Positions 54,754 to 63,090 of a DNA stretch of 64,000 nucleotides are shown here, piece after piece. The stretch lies in contig NZ_SADV01000004.1 in NCBI RefSeq assembly GCF_006864135.1, positions 248,001 through 312,000 of the forward strand, written 5' to 3'. The position numbers and the translations under genes were made by a program. Within the stretch, counting starts at the first letter, position 1, and every line of letters starts with the position of its first letter. The notes under the pieces are model-generated. The model was not told where the DNA came from and did no database searches. It saw only the letters and a program-made list of their open reading frames with translations. The DNA is from Lysinibacillus sphaericus. GTDB taxonomy: Bacteria > Bacillota > Bacilli > Bacillales_A > Planococcaceae.

Positions 54754-55089
54754 ATGGTAAACATTTCTGGAGACAAAAATAAAGATTCAGTTGACTATAG
54801 CGCAATTGAAGCTATGGAATCGTTCAACAAGTTCGTGAAAAAGAAGAATACCTTCCTTTTCTCGATTACAGCTGTATTTTTAACACTTTATATTTTGCTA
54901 CCAATCCTCGCTTTTCAACCTGTACTACAACAAAAAATTGTCGGAAATATTACAGGTGTTTGGGTTTATTCAGCAGGATTATTCATGATGACAATCGTTC
55001 TTTGTACAGTGTATGTGAAAAAAGCTGCTTCATTCGATAAAGCTGCGGCAGCAGTACTAGCTGAGTATCAGGCGAAAGGTGGAAAATAA
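54754..55089 (+). CDS. DUF485 membrane protein (ActP partner), copy 1
   Basis: 111 residues, two helices (about 37-57 and 73-95), with the family pattern FNKFVKKKNTFLFSITAVFL before helix 1 and GVWVYSAGLFMMTIVLCTVYVKKA at helix 2. DUF485 proteins are encoded directly before acetate symporters (as YjcH-ActP in E. coli). The ribosome site AGGGGGAA is strong, and the symporter ATG follows the stop directly. A second pair lies 2 kb downstream. Confidence 0.92.
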   Translation: MVNISGDKNKDSVDYSAIEAMESFNKFVKKKNTFLFSITAVFLTLYILLPILAFQPVLQQKIVGNITGVWVYSAGLFMMTIVLCTVYVKKAASFDKAAAAVLAEYQAKGGK

Positions 55090-56643
55090 ATGAACTTAGT
55101 ATCCGTTGGTTTCTTTTTAGCAATCGTTAGTTTAACTCTTGTAGTAACATATATCGCAGCGAAACGTACGTCTTCTGCGGCAGATTTTTATACAGCTGGC
55201 GGTGGTCTTAAAGGTTGGCAAAATGGTTTTGCAATCGCTGGTGACTACTTATCTGCCGCTGCATTTCTTGGCGTATCCGGTGCGATTGCCTTAACTGGTT
55301 TTGATGGCTTCTTCTTCTCTGTAGGCTATGTTGTAGCTAACTTAGTTCTTCTTTATATAATTGCGGAGCCGATGCGTAATTTAGGTCGTTATACTTTAGC
55401 AGACATGCTTACTGCCCGTTTTAATGAAAAACGCATTCGCGGGGTAGCTGCGTCAGGAACAATTATCATCGTAATCCTTTATATGATTGCACAATTAGTA
55501 GGTGCTGGTGCTCTTATTAAACTATTATTTGGTATAGAGTATTGGATTGCGGTTTTAATCGTAGGTGTTATGATGACGATTTATGTATTATTCGGTGGCA
55601 TGACAGCTACTTCTTGGGTGCAAATTATTAAGGCTAGCCTTCTTTTATTTGGGACAGGCTTATTAGCTACATTAGTATTAATTAAATTCGACTTCTCTCT
55701 AATGAAAATGTTTGATACGATCGCTGTGGATCATGGCGAGAAATTCCTTGTACCTGGGATGAAATATACAAGTTCAATTGATTCGATTTCGATGATGATG
55801 GCGCTTGTCTTAGGAACTTCTGGGTTACCTCATATTTTAATGCGCTTCTTCACCGTTAAAGATGCCAAAACTGCTCGCTCTTCTATTTCATGGACGACTT
55901 GGATTACAGCTATTTTCTTCTCATTAACTATTTTTTTAGGCTTCGGAGCATTAAATTTTGTAGGGATCGATAAAATTCTTGCTGAAAGTAAAGCTGGTAA
56001 CACGGCTGCCCCACTTCTTGCTAATTATTTGGGCGGTGATGTGTTAATGGCATTTATCGGTGCCGTAGCATTTGCAACTATTTTAGCTGTTGTTTCGGGT
56101 TTAGTTTTAACAGGAGCTTCTGCGATTTCGCATGATATTTATGGAGAAATCATTAAAGGTGGTAAATTAACAGAAAAACAACAAGTTGTAGCAGCTCGTA
56201 CTGGTTCAATTTTTATTGCCTTTGTTTCCATTATCCTTGCACTATTTGCGCAAAACTTGAATGTATCGTTCTTAGTATCCTTCGCATTTTGTATCGGTGC
56301 TTCAGCAAACTTACCTGTTATTCTGTACACAATTTATTGGAAAAAATTCAATTCAACAGGTGCTATAACAGCGATGGTAACTGGTTTAGTATCATGTTTA
56401 GTTTTAGGTGCTATGGGGCCAAATGTATGGAGTCCTGTTGAAGGTGCGGCAATATTTGTTGGTAATCCTATCGTACCGTTAGCAGTTCCAGCGGTTATTA
56501 CAATTCCACTTGGCTTTATCACAGGTTATTTAGGCACTGTTCTATCTTCTAGCAAAGTACCACAGGAAGAGGAAGATCGCATTTACAAGGAAATTCGCGT
56601 GAAAGCAAACACAGGTGTATCCGTCTCTGATATCTCTCATTGA
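55090..56643 (+). CDS. actP: Cation/acetate symporter (ActP-like, SSS family), copy 1
   Basis: 517 residues, about 13 helices of the sodium:solute symporter family. Family stretches: AAKRTSSAADFYTAGGGLKGWQNGFAIAGDYLSAAAFLGVSG in part, EPMRNLGRYTLADML, GGMTATSWVQIIKAS, LGTSGLPHILMRFFTVKDAKTAR and SGASAISHDIYG-like GASAISHDIYGEI. It imports acetate (and probably other short monocarboxylates) with a cation. About two thirds identical by eye to copy 2 at 57467; the C-terminal KANTGVSVSDISH tail is shared. Co-transcribed with the DUF485 gene. Confidence 0.94.
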   Translation: MNLVSVGFFLAIVSLTLVVTYIAAKRTSSAADFYTAGGGLKGWQNGFAIAGDYLSAAAFLGVSGAIALTGFDGFFFSVGYVVANLVLLYIIAEPMRNLGRYTLADMLTARFNEKRIRGVAASGTIIIVILYMIAQLVGAGALIKLLFGIEYWIAVLIVGVMMTIYVLFGGMTATSWVQIIKASLLLFGTGLLATLVLIKFDFSLMKMFDTIAVDHGEKFLVPGMKYTSSIDSISMMMALVLGTSGLPHILMRFFTVKDAKTARSSISWTTWITAIFFSLTIFLGFGALNFVGIDKILAESKAGNTAAPLLANYLGGDVLMAFIGAVAFATILAVVSGLVLTGASAISHDIYGEIIKGGKLTEKQQVVAARTGSIFIAFVSIILALFAQNLNVSFLVSFAFCIGASANLPVILYTIYWKKFNSTGAITAMVTGLVSCLVLGAMGPNVWSPVEGAAIFVGNPIVPLAVPAVITIPLGFITGYLGTVLSSSKVPQEEEDRIYKEIRVKANTGVSVSDISH

Positions 56644-57131
56644 TAGCTTTCCGCAATCCAAATAATTGCAAAAGGCTATATCAATCGTCCTATCCTTCAT
56701 AATAAAAATATCAAGTTAAAAAACTCGATTTTTTGTCGGGTTTTTTAACTTTTTATTATAAAAAATTTACCAATTTACCTATTGAACAATACTATTCTCT
56801 TTCAAAAAAATTTGATTTTCACTGAGTAAATAGTGTTTATTTTTTATAAAAAACCATTTTCTTTTTAAAATTTTATCCTAATTTCCCACTTGAAAATCTA
56901 GAATTGACCTACCTTCGCTTATTTATCAGAATTTTCCAAAACCCTTTTATTTCTAGGGCTTGTTATGTATATTCTCTTTTAAGACTATTTTTCTAAAAAT
57001 TATTTTTTCATAATTTTTCTGAAAAGTATTGCAATTTTGTGAACTGTCTCATAAAATGAAGAGGTGAATTCACTAACCTAGCAAATTCGAGTCTTTAAGC
57101 AGAAAAAATAAACACAAAATGGGGAATGTTA
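56644..57131. other. Gap between the two ActP operons
   Basis: Terminator of the first operon at 56714-56754, then 370 very AT-rich bases that must carry the second promoter. No gene. Confidence 0.6.
56714..56754 (+). terminator. Terminator of the first ActP operon
   Basis: AGTTAAAAAACTCGA, loop, TCGGGTTTTTTAACTTTTT. Confidence 0.8.
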
Positions 57132-57470
57132 ATGGGGAACAATCAAGCAAGCAAGGGCGTCGTAATTGACTATGATGCAATTGCAAGTCAAGAATCATTT
57201 AAAGCGCTTGTTCGAAGAAAGAAATCATTTCTATGGTCAATAACTGTGATCTTCATAGCAGCTTATATGTTGCTACCAATTCTTACTTCGTTCACGACAA
57301 TACTACACCAAAAGGCAATTGGGGAAATTACTTGGGTGTGGCTATATTCAGCAGGATTATTCATCATGACTTGGAGCTTATGTCACGTATATGTAGCAAA
57401 AGCGAATAGTTTTGATAAAGAAGCACAGGCGATTATCGCTGAATACGAGAACGGAGGTGGCCGCCGATGA
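57132..57470 (+). CDS. DUF485 membrane protein (ActP partner), copy 2
   Basis: 112 residues from the ATG at 57132, which has GGGGAA at five-base spacing; the ATG at 57126 overlaps that site. Two helices and FKALVRRKKSFLWSITVIFI / TWVWLYSAGLFIMTWSLCHVYVAKA parallel copy 1. It overlaps the symporter gene by four bases (ATGA). Confidence 0.92.
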   Translation: MGNNQASKGVVIDYDAIASQESFKALVRRKKSFLWSITVIFIAAYMLLPILTSFTTILHQKAIGEITWVWLYSAGLFIMTWSLCHVYVAKANSFDKEAQAIIAEYENGGGRR

Positions 57471-59023
57471 ATAACGGGATGAGTTTTACAGCCATATTCT
57501 TCTTCGTAGCCATTGTTGGTTTAACATTAGTTATTACATGGTGGGCATCAAAACGAACATCTTCTGCAAGTGATTTCTATACTGCAGGCGGCGGGTTAAC
57601 AGGCTGGCAAAATGGACTAGCCATCGCAGGAGACTACTTATCAGCAGCATCTTTCTTAGGGATAGCCGGAGCAGTTGCATTATTTGGATTTGATGGATTC
57701 TTCTTCTCTATCGGGTATTTAGTAGCTTACTTAGTGGTTCTATACATCGTTGCTGAGCCATTACGTAATCTTGGTAAATTTACATTAGCTGACATGATCA
57801 CAGCGCGTTTTGATAGCGCTAAAGTTCGTGGTACAGCAGCTTTAAGCACTATTACAATTGTATTATTCTACATGATTGCACAACTAGTTGGTGCTGGAGC
57901 ACTTATTCAATTACTTTTAGGGATCGACTATTGGCTTGCCGTATTAATCGTGGGCTTTATGATGACAACATACGTACTATTTGGTGGTATGACTGCAACA
58001 TCTTGGGTACAAATTATTAAAGCTTGTCTTTTAATGTTAGGAACAGTTATTATTTCATTCTTAGTATTAAAAGAATTCGGCTTTAGTATTGCAACGATGT
58101 TTAAAGAAATGGAAACTGCAACTGATAGCGGTGCAGCTTATTTGAACCCAGGTCTTAAATATCAAAATGGTATAGATACAATTTCAATGTTAATCGCTTT
58201 AGTATTAGGTACAGCAGGACTTCCACATATCCTAATGCGCTTCTTTACAGTAAAAGATGCGAAAACTGCTCGTTCCTCAGTAATCTGGGCTACTTGGATT
58301 GTAGGTATTTTCTACATTCTTACAATCTTCTTAGGCTTCGGTGCAGCTAAATTCGTTGGTAAAGAAGAAATTATTTCTGCAAACGCTGCTGGTAACATGG
58401 CTGCTCCACTTCTTGCGGAAGCACTTGGTGGAGACATACTATTCTCATTCGTATGTGCGGTAGCTTTCGCAACAATCTTAGCGGTAGTAGCTGGTCTTGT
58501 ACTTTCTGGTGCATCTGCCCTTTCGCATGATATTTATGGCCAAATCATTAAAAAAGGCAAAATCACAGAGAAAGAGCAAGTACTTGCAGCTCGTATCGGT
58601 TCTATCACAATCGCTGTTATTTCAATCCTTTTAGCACTTGGTGCACAAACATTAAACGTAGCGTTCTTAGTATCACTTGCATTCTGTATTGCAGGTTCAG
58701 CTAATTTACCTGTAATCATCTATACAATCTACTGGAAACGCTTTAATACAGCAGGTGCTATTACAGCAATGTTAACAGGTTTAATCTCTGCTTTAATTCT
58801 TGTTGCAGTTTCACCAAACCTTTGGAATCCAGTTGAAGGAAAAGCAATTTTCGTTGGAAATCCATTAATTTCGTTAACGAACCCTGCAATAATTTCTGTA
58901 CCACTTGGCTTCCTTGGAGGTTTCATCGGAACATTCCTTTCTAAGGAATCAGATGCTAAGAAATATCGTGAAGTGGATGTTAAAGCTAACACAGGTATTT
59001 CTGTACAGGACGTATCTCACTAA
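57467..59023 (+). CDS. actP: Cation/acetate symporter (ActP-like, SSS family), copy 2
   Basis: 518 residues with the same layout as copy 1: ASKRTSSASDFYTAGGGLTG, GDYLSAASFLGIAG, EPLRNLGKFTLADMI, GGMTATSWVQIIKAC, LGTAGLPHILMRFFTVKDAK, GASALSHDIYGQI and the tail VKANTGISVQDVSH. The GTG-free ATG start overlaps the DUF485 gene. Two complete, separately promoted copies suggest differing affinity or expression. A terminator follows (59034-59068). Confidence 0.94.
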   Translation: MNNGMSFTAIFFFVAIVGLTLVITWWASKRTSSASDFYTAGGGLTGWQNGLAIAGDYLSAASFLGIAGAVALFGFDGFFFSIGYLVAYLVVLYIVAEPLRNLGKFTLADMITARFDSAKVRGTAALSTITIVLFYMIAQLVGAGALIQLLLGIDYWLAVLIVGFMMTTYVLFGGMTATSWVQIIKACLLMLGTVIISFLVLKEFGFSIATMFKEMETATDSGAAYLNPGLKYQNGIDTISMLIALVLGTAGLPHILMRFFTVKDAKTARSSVIWATWIVGIFYILTIFLGFGAAKFVGKEEIISANAAGNMAAPLLAEALGGDILFSFVCAVAFATILAVVAGLVLSGASALSHDIYGQIIKKGKITEKEQVLAARIGSITIAVISILLALGAQTLNVAFLVSLAFCIAGSANLPVIIYTIYWKRFNTAGAITAMLTGLISALILVAVSPNLWNPVEGKAIFVGNPLISLTNPAIISVPLGFLGGFIGTFLSKESDAKKYREVDVKANTGISVQDVSH

Positions 59024-59033
59024 TATAACAATG

Positions 59034-59068
59034 ACCTTGTAAGTTAATAATACTTACGAGGTTTTTCT
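59034..59068 (+). terminator. Terminator of the second ActP operon
   Basis: ACCTTGTAAGT, loop TAATAAT-like, ACTTACGAGGTTTTTC. Confidence 0.85.
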
Positions 59069-59121
59069 TTTTCTTAACTTGTTGCCCAAGCGCTCATCTA
59101 ACGCATCCAAGAAGCTTTGCT

Positions 59122-59297
59122 CTGTGCGAAAGCGTAGCGTCAGCAACAATTGTTTTCTGTGCGAAAGCGTAGCGTCAGCAACAATTGTTTTCTGTGCGAA
59201 GCGTAGCGTCAGCAACAATTAGTTTCTGTGCGAAAGCGTAGCGTCAGCAGCAATTGCTTTCTGTGCGAAAGCGTAGCGTCAGCAGCAAAGCGCACAG
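59122..59297. repeat. Tandem array of five 35-base units
   Basis: Unit: CTGTGCGAAAGCGTAGCGTC then AGCAACAATTGTTTT. Copies begin at 59122, 59157, 59192 (lacking AA, 34 bases), 59226 and 59261; the last runs into AAGCGCACAG, the inverse of its own start, so the array ends in an inverted repeat. The unit is GC-rich against an AT-rich background. Units touch directly, so this is no CRISPR. It lies downstream of the ActP terminator and just upstream of the promoter of the next gene. Confidence 0.85.
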
Positions 59298-59355
59298 TTG
59301 GAACCGAAATCAATCCCATTTTATGGTATAGTTAGAATGAAAAGGAGGAATAACA

Positions 59356-59538
59356 ATGACACAATCAAAAGCAAAAAAGAAGCGCTCGTATATTAAGCGT
59401 ACGGAAGGAAAAGACGTTGAGAAAAATCGTCAGTTCTCCCCTTTCAGTACATATGAACGTGTAACGAAAACTAAAAAAGAGAGCCTTGAACAAAATTTTA
59501 CAAAACATAGAAAACACAACCACACAGAGGATGATTAG
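59356..59538 (+). CDS. Small basic hypothetical protein, 60 residues
   Basis: ATG behind AAAGGAGGAATAAC, with a TATGGTATAGTT -10-like stretch about 25 bases upstream. Highly charged (Lys/Arg/Glu/Asn), no membrane or signal part: QSKAKKKRSYIKRTEGKDVE... HRKHNHTEDD. Probably disordered and nucleic-acid binding (inference). Family not recognised. Its stop overlaps the stop of the convergent gene by four bases. Confidence 0.65.
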   Translation: MTQSKAKKKRSYIKRTEGKDVEKNRQFSPFSTYERVTKTKKESLEQNFTKHRKHNHTEDD

Positions 59539-59957
59539 TGGTTGTGTTTTGCTTGTAATGCGACATCTTGATGTCTAAATGTAATAAGCTTTGGAATAAA
59601 GTACAATGGATATAGTAAAAGAAAAAGATTAGGTATCCACCACATAAGATCAAAATCAAGCTTTATTGTCCAAAAAGCAATCGCCTGTAATCCTGAGCAA
59701 AATGTTAATGCTAGAGATTCTAAGGCAAATGCTCTCCACTTTGCATTTTTCACTTTAAAAAGGTAGAGACTTATAAAACCAGTAACTGAAATTAAAATAT
59801 CTAGCGGGAAGAACGACCAATTCCATATTACTAATAATTCATTTTGATAATCCTGGTATAAATACTCTTCTGGGATCAAATGGAAAAAAGTGACTAGCCA
59901 ATAGAGTATAAAAAAGAAATCGGTAACTAAAAATATTAATCTTAAAGCTTTACTCAT
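59535..59957 (-). CDS. YvaD-like (DUF5360) membrane protein
   Basis: 140 residues with four helices (about 5-24, 45-66, 76-97, 105-126): ALRLIFLVTDFFFILYWLVT, WNWSFFPLDILISVTGFISLYLF, ESLALTFCSGLQAIAFW and WWIPNLFLLLYPLYFIPKL. This is the layout of B. subtilis YvaD. In B. subtilis the neighbours are yvaE (small multidrug exporter) and yvaF (TetR regulator); here yvaE is missing and a TetR remnant lies next upstream. Function unknown. Confidence 0.75.
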   Translation of the reverse strand: MSKALRLIFLVTDFFFILYWLVTFFHLIPEEYLYQDYQNELLVIWNWSFFPLDILISVTGFISLYLFKVKNAKWRAFALESLALTFCSGLQAIAFWTIKLDFDLMWWIPNLFLLLYPLYFIPKLITFRHQDVALQAKHNH

Positions 59958-59970
59958 CTACAACCCCCAT

Positions 59971-60366
59971 TTAGTTTTCTTCATAAACGTTTTCTTCAAG
60001 AATTCCATGCATAAAAATGTCTACCATTTCCTGCATTGCATCTTGAAGTGAAATCTTATTTCTGTTTATCGATCCATGTTCCATCAATCGATAAAACCCT
60101 CCAATATAGACTTCTATAAATATCCCTTTATTAAAGACACGTATTTTTTTTGTGGCAATCCCTTCATCTAGTAGAGAAAAGATACCTGTCCATTGTTCAT
60201 GAATAAATTGATCGAGTGTTTCCCATTGCTTAGGATAATAGCGTTGAAGCTCTACTAAATATTTGAGTTGAGCAAATTGAAAATCTGCTGGAATGAGTAC
60301 AAGACATTTCTGTAGTTTTTCTAATAGATTTAAAGTTGAATCTTGCAGTATTTCTTCCTCTCTCAT
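59971..60366 (-). pseudogene. TetR-family regulator lacking its DNA-binding half (YvaF-like)
   Basis: 131 residues that look like the ligand-binding C-terminal part of a TetR regulator (LQKCLVLIPADFQFAQLKYLV, HEQWTGIFSLLDEGIATKKIRVF, GGFYRLMEHGS). Typical members have about 190 residues with an N-terminal helix-turn-helix; here nothing of that remains. Upstream of the ATG at 60366 the sequence becomes a 21-base tandem repeat array within 45 bases. Without a DNA-binding domain it cannot act as a repressor. It could still be translated (GATGAACTGAAG before ATG is a weak site). Confidence 0.7.
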
Positions 60367-60409
60367 CTTCAGTTCATCTATTGCAAAAAGGCTATCGTGA
60401 TTCTACAAT

Positions 60410-60514
60410 TTTTATCAGCGATGTTTGATGTTTTAACAGCGATATTTGATGCTTTATCAGCGATTCTAGCTCTTTTATCAGCGATGTTCGACGTTTTATC
60501 AGCGATTCTGATAC
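60410..60514. repeat. Tandem array of five 21-base units
   Basis: Unit TTTTATCAGCGATGTTTGATG with variants; copies start at 60410, 60431, 60452, 60473 and 60494, with a partial sixth. Because 21 is a multiple of three an open frame runs through on + (LSAMFDV-like heptads), but there is no ribosome site. It occupies the place where the TetR helix-turn-helix should be encoded. Confidence 0.85.
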
Positions 60515-60562
60515 TTTTAACAAAAACACAGCTGCTCTTTAAAAGAACAACTGCGTTATTTG

Positions 60563-61312
60563 CTATAAATTATAAAATGTTGTCGTATTTCTTGTAATGA
60601 TACGCGCCGCTTCCTCAGTTGTAAGACCCTTTATCGAAGCGATAACCTCGATGGAATGATCCATCATCCAAGGAGATGTTCGTTTATTGTCAAATTGACC
60701 TTCGAACGGCCATGGTCCATCTGTTTCTACCATCATCAGCTCAATCGGGTATTTTTTGATAAGTTGTTGAATCTCAGTCTCATACGTACAATCAGGCGTG
60801 ACCGAAATGAAATATCCATTAGAAATCATCCGTTCAATCACTTCCTCATCTCCTTTAAACCAATGAAAATGCGCTTTCGTTACTTGATGTTTTCCTAGTA
60901 AATCGCAAACAATCGCCGCATCTTCGTAAACCGCATGTAATACAATCGGTTTATTTAATTCCTTCGCCAATACGATAAACTGTTCTAACAATGCTACATA
61001 CGGACGATCATCAATCGCCTTCTCCTGTCTCAAATAATAAGGCAAGCCTACCTCGCCGATTGCCACCATTTCATGAGCATGTTGGCGTATCCACTCAAAT
61101 AATGTATCTTCCTCCGTTTCACTTGGTAACGGTTGTTCAGGATGAAAACCAAATGCTGCTTTTACTTTTGCATAGGTTTTCGTTAGCTTCCATGTCTTCT
61201 CGCACGATGAAAGATTCATGCTAACGGCAATGACATGTTCAGCTTCTTCTAGTAAAGTTGGAATGTCGTGTTCCTTATACTGATCTAAATGAATATGTGC
61301 ATCAATCAACAT
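60563..61312 (-). CDS. TatD-family metal-dependent hydrolase
   Basis: 249 residues (ATG at 61312 favoured; frame opens at 61321 with the ATG next to GAAGG). Metal site: IDAHIHLD, AIGEVGLPYY (Glu), VLHAVYEDA (His), AHFHWFKG (His) and VETDGPW (Asp). TatD-like enzymes are nucleases or hydrolases of small molecules. It overlaps the ATPase gene upstream by about ten bases and ends the thiamine-type operon, so it may process the imported compound, perhaps a thiamine breakdown product (inference). Confidence 0.88.
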   Translation of the reverse strand: MLIDAHIHLDQYKEHDIPTLLEEAEHVIAVSMNLSSCEKTWKLTKTYAKVKAAFGFHPEQPLPSETEEDTLFEWIRQHAHEMVAIGEVGLPYYLRQEKAIDDRPYVALLEQFIVLAKELNKPIVLHAVYEDAAIVCDLLGKHQVTKAHFHWFKGDEEVIERMISNGYFISVTPDCTYETEIQQLIKKYPIELMMVETDGPWPFEGQFDNKRTSPWMMDHSIEVIASIKGLTTEEAARIITRNTTTFYNL

Positions 61313-62051
61313 TCGCATCATCCTTCTCTTCTTTTAAATACGTGAATAATTGTTGCTTCAATGCCGTAAATGTAGCGGAATGGCGAATTTCTTCTTGGCG
61401 TGGCCTTGCAAAAGGTACGGTAATTTCTTTTTTAACCGTCGCAGGCCGTTTCGTTAGGACAATGATACGATCAGCTAAAAAGAGAGCTTCCTCAATACTA
61501 TGTGTAACGAATAATATTGATTTTCGATCTTTCTCCCATAGCGACAAAAGCCACGCCTGCATTTCAAGCCTTGTAAACTCATCAAGTGCAGAAAACGGCT
61601 CATCTAAGCATAAAATGGGCTTATTGCTAACGATTGCGCGAATAAACGATACTCGCTGTTGCATTCCACCCGACAGCTCATTTGGATACGCATGTTCAAA
61701 CGCAGCTAGCCCCACTTTCTCTAACCATTCCTTGGCTACCTTCAAATTTGGTTTTCCATGAAGCTCTTCGACCATCGTGACGTTTTCTACTATCGTACGC
61801 CATGGTAATAAGCATGGCTGCTGAGGCATATAGCCAATTGTTCCTCTTTTTTGTTGGATATCTGTACCGTTTAATAAAATAGCACCCTTATCAATTGATG
61901 AAACACCACCAATTAATTGAAAGAGTGTACTTTTTCCACTGCCTGACGGACCGATAATCGCCACAAATTCGCCGTCCTTCACCTCAAAAGATAAATTACG
62001 AATAACCGGAAGAGAATCAAAAGATTTATCAATGTTTTGAACGCTTAGCAT
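61302..62051 (-). CDS. thiZ: ABC transporter ATPase, NitT/TauT type (ThiZ-like)
   Basis: 249 residues. Walker A GPSGSGKST, Q-loop MPQQPCLLPWRTIVENV, signature ELSGGMQQRVSFIRAI, Walker B ILCLDEPFSALDEFTR and H-loop VTHSIEEAL. The LPWRT motif is typical for the nitrate/sulfonate/taurine/HMP-type group. It powers import of the thiamine pyrimidine moiety with the permease and the binding protein encoded upstream. The start lies inside the permease gene (23-base overlap). Confidence 0.9.
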   Translation of the reverse strand: MLSVQNIDKSFDSLPVIRNLSFEVKDGEFVAIIGPSGSGKSTLFQLIGGVSSIDKGAILLNGTDIQQKRGTIGYMPQQPCLLPWRTIVENVTMVEELHGKPNLKVAKEWLEKVGLAAFEHAYPNELSGGMQQRVSFIRAIVSNKPILCLDEPFSALDEFTRLEMQAWLLSLWEKDRKSILFVTHSIEEALFLADRIIVLTKRPATVKKEITVPFARPRQEEIRHSATFTALKQQLFTYLKEEKDDANVD

Positions 62052-62802
62052 AGTTTCCTCTTCCCTTCACTACAAGTTTTTCTAAAAATCGAATAGCACT
62101 AAATAATAGTAAACTTAAAAAAATAATGGCAAAAATCGCTACAAACACACGATCCGTTCGAAATGAAGATTGCGCCAATGTCATATAGACGCCAATCCCC
62201 ATTTTCGCACCTAACCATTCTGCAATGACAGCTCCCATAACACTATACGTCGCCGCAATCTTAATGCCTGAAAAAATCGACGGGTACGCATATGGCCATT
62301 CAAGCTTCCAAAAGGTTTGTGATTTCGTTGCCCCAATCATTTCAAAATAATGTTTCAGCTCAAGTGAGGTTTGACGGAAGCCATCCATTGCCGAAATAAC
62401 GATGGGGAAAAAACATACAAGACAAATAATAATGAGCTTCGGCATTAAGCCAAAGCCAAACCAAATGATTAATAACGGTGCTAAAACGAGCACAGGAACA
62501 TTCTGCGACATGATAAGAATAGGATAAAATAGCTCCCGTACAAACGTAAAACGATGTAAAAGCACAGCAACTGTTAGCCCACACAATATCCCAATTGTTA
62601 GACCAAGAAGTGCTAATTGAACAGTCGCTAAAGCATGTGGTACAAACGTCTTATACGACTGAAAGCCTTCTTTCAAAATGGCACTTGGTGCGGGCAACAG
62701 CCAATGTGGTACGTCTGCAAAGCGGACAATTAGTTCCCATATGAATAAGAGGAAGGCGATAAAAATTATCGTCCTTCCTTGTTTGAAAGCCTGCCTCATC
62801 AC
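62029..62802 (-). CDS. thiX: ABC transporter permease, NitT/TauT type (ThiX-like)
   Basis: 257 residues, about six helices; BPD_transp_1 domain with the EAA-like coupling loop YFEMIGATKSQTFWKLEWPYAYPSIFSGIKIAATYSVMGAVIAEWLG. WELIVRFADVPHWLLPAPSAI at the N-terminus is characteristic for this group. Overlaps the thiamine-binding protein gene (ATGA) and the ATPase gene, so the four genes are translationally coupled. Confidence 0.9.
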   Translation of the reverse strand: MMRQAFKQGRTIIFIAFLLFIWELIVRFADVPHWLLPAPSAILKEGFQSYKTFVPHALATVQLALLGLTIGILCGLTVAVLLHRFTFVRELFYPILIMSQNVPVLVLAPLLIIWFGFGLMPKLIIICLVCFFPIVISAMDGFRQTSLELKHYFEMIGATKSQTFWKLEWPYAYPSIFSGIKIAATYSVMGAVIAEWLGAKMGIGVYMTLAQSSFRTDRVFVAIFAIIFLSLLLFSAIRFLEKLVVKGRGNYAKRSKH

Positions 62803-63089
62803 TTGTATTTCTCCGTTAGTGTATCCATTGTAATACCAGATGGTTGATATAAAATTTTCACTTGTGTAATGACATTAATAGCGCCAAGCTCAATCATCTT
62901 GTCATTCATTTTTTCAATGATTTGTAGTAAAGTCGATAGCTCACCCTCCATTGTCGTTTCTAATGGATGAACTTCATATTTCACCCCAGATGCTTCGATA
63001 ACCGCAATCGCTGCATCGACAAATGGAATCACATCTTCATATTTTTCAGTTTTCGGGATAATTTGTACACTTATTAATGAGTTTGCCAT
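62799..63089 (-). CDS. Thiamine-binding MTH1187/YkoF-type protein
   Basis: 96 residues, ferredoxin-like ACT-type fold of the MTH1187 (DUF77) family: LISVQIIPKTEKYEDVIPFVDAAIAVIEASGVKYEVHPLETTMEGEL in part. These small proteins bind thiamine or HMP and are often encoded with thiamine-type ABC transporters. Sits between binding protein and permease. Start ATG with AAGGAGACAAAGTAAT. Confidence 0.88.
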   Translation of the reverse strand: MANSLISVQIIPKTEKYEDVIPFVDAAIAVIEASGVKYEVHPLETTMEGELSTLLQIIEKMNDKMIELGAINVITQVKILYQPSGITMDTLTEKYK

Positions 63090-63090
63090 A

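Noticed and set aside
59122-59297. Possible CRISPR array
   Set aside because: The 35-base units abut without unique spacers, and no cas gene is in the window.
60343-60597. Open frame on + with repeated heptads (LSAMFDV type), possible membrane peptide
   Set aside because: It is produced by a 21-base tandem repeat; no ribosome binding site precedes it, and it runs into the end of the TatD gene on the other strand.
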